From: Ophioderma brevispina
Taxonomy: Eukaryota; Echinodermata; Ophiuroidea; Amphilepidida; Ophiodermatidae
Assembly: GCA_023653785.1 (NCBI GenBank)
Contig: JAMKCH010078644.1
Span: 1 to 64,000 of the forward strand
DNA: 64,000 nt
Direction: 5' to 3'
The stretch's first letter is position 1. Each line of letters starts with the position of its first letter. The translations under genes and the position numbers were made by a program. The notes below the pieces were generated by a model that worked only from the letters and a program-made list of their open reading frames with translations, did not search any database and was not told the DNA's origin. Of this stretch, positions 60,396 through 64,000 are shown piece after piece.

Positions 60396-60813
60396 ATGAT
60401 TCTGATCCAATGTTGAGTTCCAAAATTGATTACTGAGCCGCAGTCACGACCTCCTATATATTGATTAATCGGGTCCTGAGTCGGCCATTGAAAACAATAG
60501 AACACTGTGTGAATATGTGCACCAGCAGGTGTATGCATTGTTTCCCGCCATATTGTCAAGGTAAAAAGCAACTATGTTCACTCGGTCGAACCATTCAACT
60601 GTGGGCGGGCAGCCCGCTATCCTTTTGTAGATAGAGGTCATTGAGCCCATGTAGCTTCAAAATTTCCCACAATTGCTTCTTTAGTTTCATTGGGCATTGA
60701 ATTTCAACATTCAATTAAGAACTATTAATTATTGGCTTACGAAGTAATTTTATCGAACAACATGAGATACTTCCAATGGGAAGTTGCTAATCTTGTTTTG
60801 CAAAATCTCTATA

Positions 60814-61617
60814 TTAGACCTGTGAAAGATAACCCAAACGACACCTAATCACAAGTTTAAAGAGGTTTTTGAATCTACTATTTGATGTACTGGAGGGGGA
60901 ATAGAACGGTGTCCTTGATAATAGCCAAGTTACTTCAGGTGTTGGGTGTCGGAATGCTTGATAAGCAGATGTGTTCTTCATTGTCATTTCTCGAAGAATG
61001 TCCTCTTCTTCTGAAGGATGAATAAAACCCGCAAAAGCAACGGAGGTAGTGTCCAGTTTGACACCCGAAGACTCAGAGCCATAGTCCTCTTCCATCGACT
61101 GTCTTGGAGCTTACTATCGAAGATTTATTGTTCTTGTTCTCATTTTCATCTTGGTAGATTTTTCACTAGATGTCCACCTCGACTTCATCAGATTTAGTAG
61201 GTAGACGTACTTTATCTTTGCTTTTGATTTGATGTCTTTTCTTGGCTTGAAGGCTGATTTAGCACTTGTTTTTTCTTACTTGTAGTGTTTGGTTAATTTG
61301 TCCTTTTGGAACTTGTATTCCTTCCTCTTCGATGTTCCTCCTGTGGATTTTGAACGGTGTTTTTCGGTTGAGGGATTCGGGGATGCTTTCTTTTTGTGAT
61401 TTCTTAGGCTTCTTTCTTTCATCTTTTCCACCGAGGTATCTAGGGCAGTTTGCAACTTTTCCTTATCTTCGTGAAATGGAAGATCGCATAGGGGGTTCGT
61501 CCTGTACCTGAGCTTCGTGAGATGGAAGAATCGCATAGAGTGGTTCGTCCTGTAACTGAGCCGCGTTATCTTCTTCATTGATGAACGTCCACTATAATGA
61601 ATCCAAAAATTACACAA
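60814..61617 (-). CDS. Possible Lys/Ser-rich coding remnant, unassigned
   Basis: Minus-strand frames from 61617 to 60814 are coding-like. An upstream part has a basic run (MKERSLRNHKKKASPNPSTE, then KSAFKPRKDIKSKAK in the same frame after a stop). A downstream part begins MEEDYGSESSGVKLDTTSVA and ends at 60814. Amino-acid use resembles a disordered nuclear or cytoskeletal protein. Stops and a frame change separate the parts, and no clear introns explain them. An imperfect 46-47 bp tandem repeat (61468-61560) lies in the upstream part and could encode a repeated QVQDEP-type peptide in another frame. I do not recognise a family. It could be a decayed host gene or the ORF1 of a retroelement. Confidence 0.3.
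61468..61560 (+). repeat. Two-unit tandem repeat, 46-47 bp
   Basis: The units begin 'cttcgtga(a/g)atggaaga' and end 'ttcgtcctgta(c/a)ctgag'. They differ at a few positions and one indel. Confidence 0.8.
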
Positions 61618-62017
61618 ATATGGTATAAAGTAGTTATAATTAACAATATTCGATTAATTACACGCTATCAAATAGGTTTGTCAATTGTACATTGAATTAT
61701 TCAATAAAATAGTGAAAATTTAATATAACTTCACTTTAATGTGCTGCAAACATTCTTATGTATTACTTTATTTCCTCACATTTCTGTAATTTGTATTTAA
61801 TGGATTTTTTCAACCAAACCGTGATTTAAAAATAATATAATAACACATAACATTCAACACAATTACCTAGCGCTCTCATCGTGGCACAGTCTTTAAATGA
61901 CTATATCGCGGTTTGTCGAAATAGCAATTTTCTAGCAAACATACGTAACCAGAAAAAGAAAAATCTTACAGAAATTAAAATTGCACAAAATAATTCGTGT
62001 CGTCCTTGTAACAGACA

Positions 62018-62049
62018 AAAAAGGTTTACATTAAAATGTAAACCTTTTT
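62018..62049. repeat. 32-bp near-perfect palindrome
   Basis: AAAAAGGTTTACATT (62018-62032) and AATGTAAACCTTTTT (62035-62049) are exact reverse complements around a 2-nt centre. They lie inside a 107-codon plus-strand open frame (61881-62204) that I do not recognise. It may be the tip of a foldback element or a cruciform-forming site. Confidence 0.8.
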
Positions 62050-62299
62050 GTAGCACTCTCTACCAAGCCACCAGCTTCCTCGCCGGGAAATTCATTATTA
62101 AAGCAGCTATGGCTTCCTCCCTTCCTCTTTTCAGATACAAAAAAAAAGTACCAACATACCTATTATTGCGTCGAGGACGTCATAAAGTCCGTAATAATGT
62201 GTAAGAGGCGAAAATTGAATTCCCACACCAAAAACAAAATATAGTAATGTCGGATTTTCATGCGGTTTTTTTTTTTAAAATAATCTAATTTCTAATTTG

Positions 62300-64000
62300 T
62301 CTTGTACCATCAGAACCCAGCATCAGAAATGCACCACACAATTCTTGATTGGCACCCCTCCTCCCTCTCGACCCCCCCCCCCCATGCCTTCAGAACAAAA
62401 AGCAGCAAACTATGCAGGGGTGGAACCAGCCCTATTCAGAGTGGGCCTGACCAGAGGTACACGTTTACTGATATTGCGGTCATGGTGACGTACAAATGGT
62501 ATCACATAGAGTGTGTCATACATGAATGAAAATGCATATAGAGACTTATTGAACCACTAGTTTGAGTGGTCTTGCCCAGATTGGAGAAAAGTGTGCCTAC
62601 TAGTGACATAAATAGTACCAGCCTTACTGCTGAAGGGAAGGTAAACTCTGATAAGTGCAGTGGGAACAGAAGGAGATCGAGAGTGAACAAAACATACTCT
62701 TTGAAAGTGTTAGTCATCAATTTTCAGAGTATAAAAACAAGACTGCCCGAAGTGGAAGTATCTCACAACGCATCGCCCTGACATCATTCAGGGTACAGAA
62801 ACTTGGCTTCATCCTGACATAAACAGTTCTGAAGTGTTACCTGACAGCTACTCAGTTTACAGAAGGGACCGTACATCAGACGATCATGGTGTCCTTTTTT
62901 GCCTGCAGAAAAGAGATTATTGTCACAGAGCGTAAAGATCTGGAAACCAAAAGTGAAATAATCTGGAATCAGCTGGAACTGAGTGGAAGGCGTTCACTTT
63001 TAATTGGTGCACATTATAAACCAACACATAATGACCTGTTGACTGCATGTGAGCAACTTAGATACAGCGTTGAATCTCATCAATGAGAAATCACCAAACA
63101 GTGATATTCTTATTTGTGGCGACTTTAACCAGGCCAATGTTGACTGGGGCAACTTATCTATTATCACCATCAGTTCAGCTTGTAAAACAACAGCTAGCAA
63201 GCTTCATGATCTAACTATTGAGCAAGGCTTGGAACAACTAGTCACAAAGCCCACAAGGGGAAAGAATATACTTGATCGGGTTTTGACAAAAAAACACCAA
63301 TCTTGTTCAGTGGTACATCAGTCGATCCAGGGCTCAGTGATCATGGTATTGTTATAGTTCATCTTGACCTCAAGCCTAAAAGAAAGAAGGCAAATAGGAG
63401 AAAGGTTGGGGGTTGAGCATGGGCCATGTGCAATAAGGCAAATGAAGCTGGTATTAAGGAAGATGTCTATAGCTTCATCAGAAATACATGGATGAACTGA
63501 GTCAAGCTTTTGTCCAAGTGAAGTGGAATGCCATCGAAAAAGAAATTAAGACCATCATGGATCGACATGTGCCATCACAAAAATGAGTTCACAAGACATG
63601 AACCTACTTTGTTCCCAAGAAAACACCAGAGATTGACGAGGACCAAAAAGAGACTGTTCAACAAAGCAAAGAATCCAGACTAAGGCAGGATTGGGAAGAT
63701 TTTAAGGCTGTTTTTTTCAAAAAAAACACACTCGGAAGAGCCCTCAGAAAGCAAAGAGGGATTACATTGCAGATAATCTTGCTACAAACATCAAAGACAA
63801 TCCAAAGTCTTTTTGGACGTCAAAAAGACCAGGAGCGAGGATTATTGGTATTTGCTGCTTTGAAGTGGGTGGCCGAGTGATTTAATAGTGATGCTAAAGA
63901 AAAAGCTGAAGCATTGAATGACCAATTCGTCAGTGTCTTTACTAGAGAGGACACCGATGAGGTCTTACCAACATTGTATCGTACGTTTGATGAATACCAG
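62300..64000 (+). pseudogene. CR1/Jockey-like LINE, 5' part, runs off the window
   Basis: Plus-strand fragments in order. A possible zinc-finger-like N-terminus reads YKWYHIEC and MNENAYRDLL (about 62490-62560). A spacer leads to LKVLVINFQSIKTRLPEVEV (62700-62760, start of the AP endonuclease). Then come GTETWLHPDI-like sequence (62795), YSVYRRDRTSDDHG (62850), SLLIGAHYKPTHND (62995), DILICGDFNQANVDWGNL (63100, catalytic GDFN) and a SDHGIV-like end (63340). The linker to RT includes WNAIEKEIKTIMDRHVP (63520) and RALRKQRG (63740). The last piece, EALNDQFVSVFTREDTDE (63910), leads into the RT domain beyond the window. Several frameshifts and stops are present; some may be assembly errors. Confidence 0.8.

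Noticed and set aside
61881..62204. Plus-strand 107-codon basic open frame
   Set aside because: It contains the 32-bp palindrome translated through, has no recognisable family, and its basic composition follows from A-rich sequence.

Overview
This is a eukaryotic, AT-rich, intron- and repeat-type window from an animal genome, most likely a marine invertebrate and plausibly a deuterostome such as an echinoderm or hemichordate. That reading is an inference from the repeat content: tRNA-derived SINEs with a 'ttacctcaattacacctctc' body, CR1-like and Jockey-like LINEs, hAT ends of the 'CAGTGGCGTAGCC' type, and a decayed multicopy protein family I know from marine invertebrates. Nothing prokaryotic (operons, ribosome binding sites, CRISPR) is present. 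Homopolymer-length differences between repeat copies are so frequent that an imperfectly polished long-read assembly is likely, so single-base frameshifts are weak evidence of gene death.

Layout. 1-8.8 kb: dispersed repeats, a hAT-like end and a decayed copy of a multicopy marine-invertebrate protein family (about 3.38-5.64 kb). 8.83-9.52 kb: the only good host gene, a small ankyrin-repeat protein with a PP1-docking-like motif, preceded by a convincing splice acceptor and broken by one frameshift. 9.9-12.9 kb: local tandem and direct repeats. 13.36-26.94 kb (segment A) and 34.32-44.72 kb (segment B): two direct-orientation copies of one large segment, separated by 7.4 kb. Each carries a Tc1/mariner-type element with TIRs of about 190 bp, a CR1/L2-like LINE remnant on the minus strand and a degenerate GAGTTATG repeat. 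Comparing the two copies exposes insertions and deletions as filled and empty sites.

44.7-51.2 kb: repeats, a foldback MITE and unassigned sequence. 51.2-56.6 kb: two head-to-tail minus-strand copies of a Jockey-like LINE, one interrupted by a mariner derivative. 56.6-62.3 kb: mostly unassigned, with a SINE dimer, a (CA)n tract, a possible Lys/Ser-rich minus-strand coding remnant and a 32-bp palindrome. 62.3-64.0 kb: the 5' part of a plus-strand CR1/Jockey-like LINE that runs off the window.

I found no convincing new multigene system. The most informative content is the A/B duplication with its nested insertions, which works as a natural record of transposition and deletion, and the PP1-regulator-like ankyrin gene.
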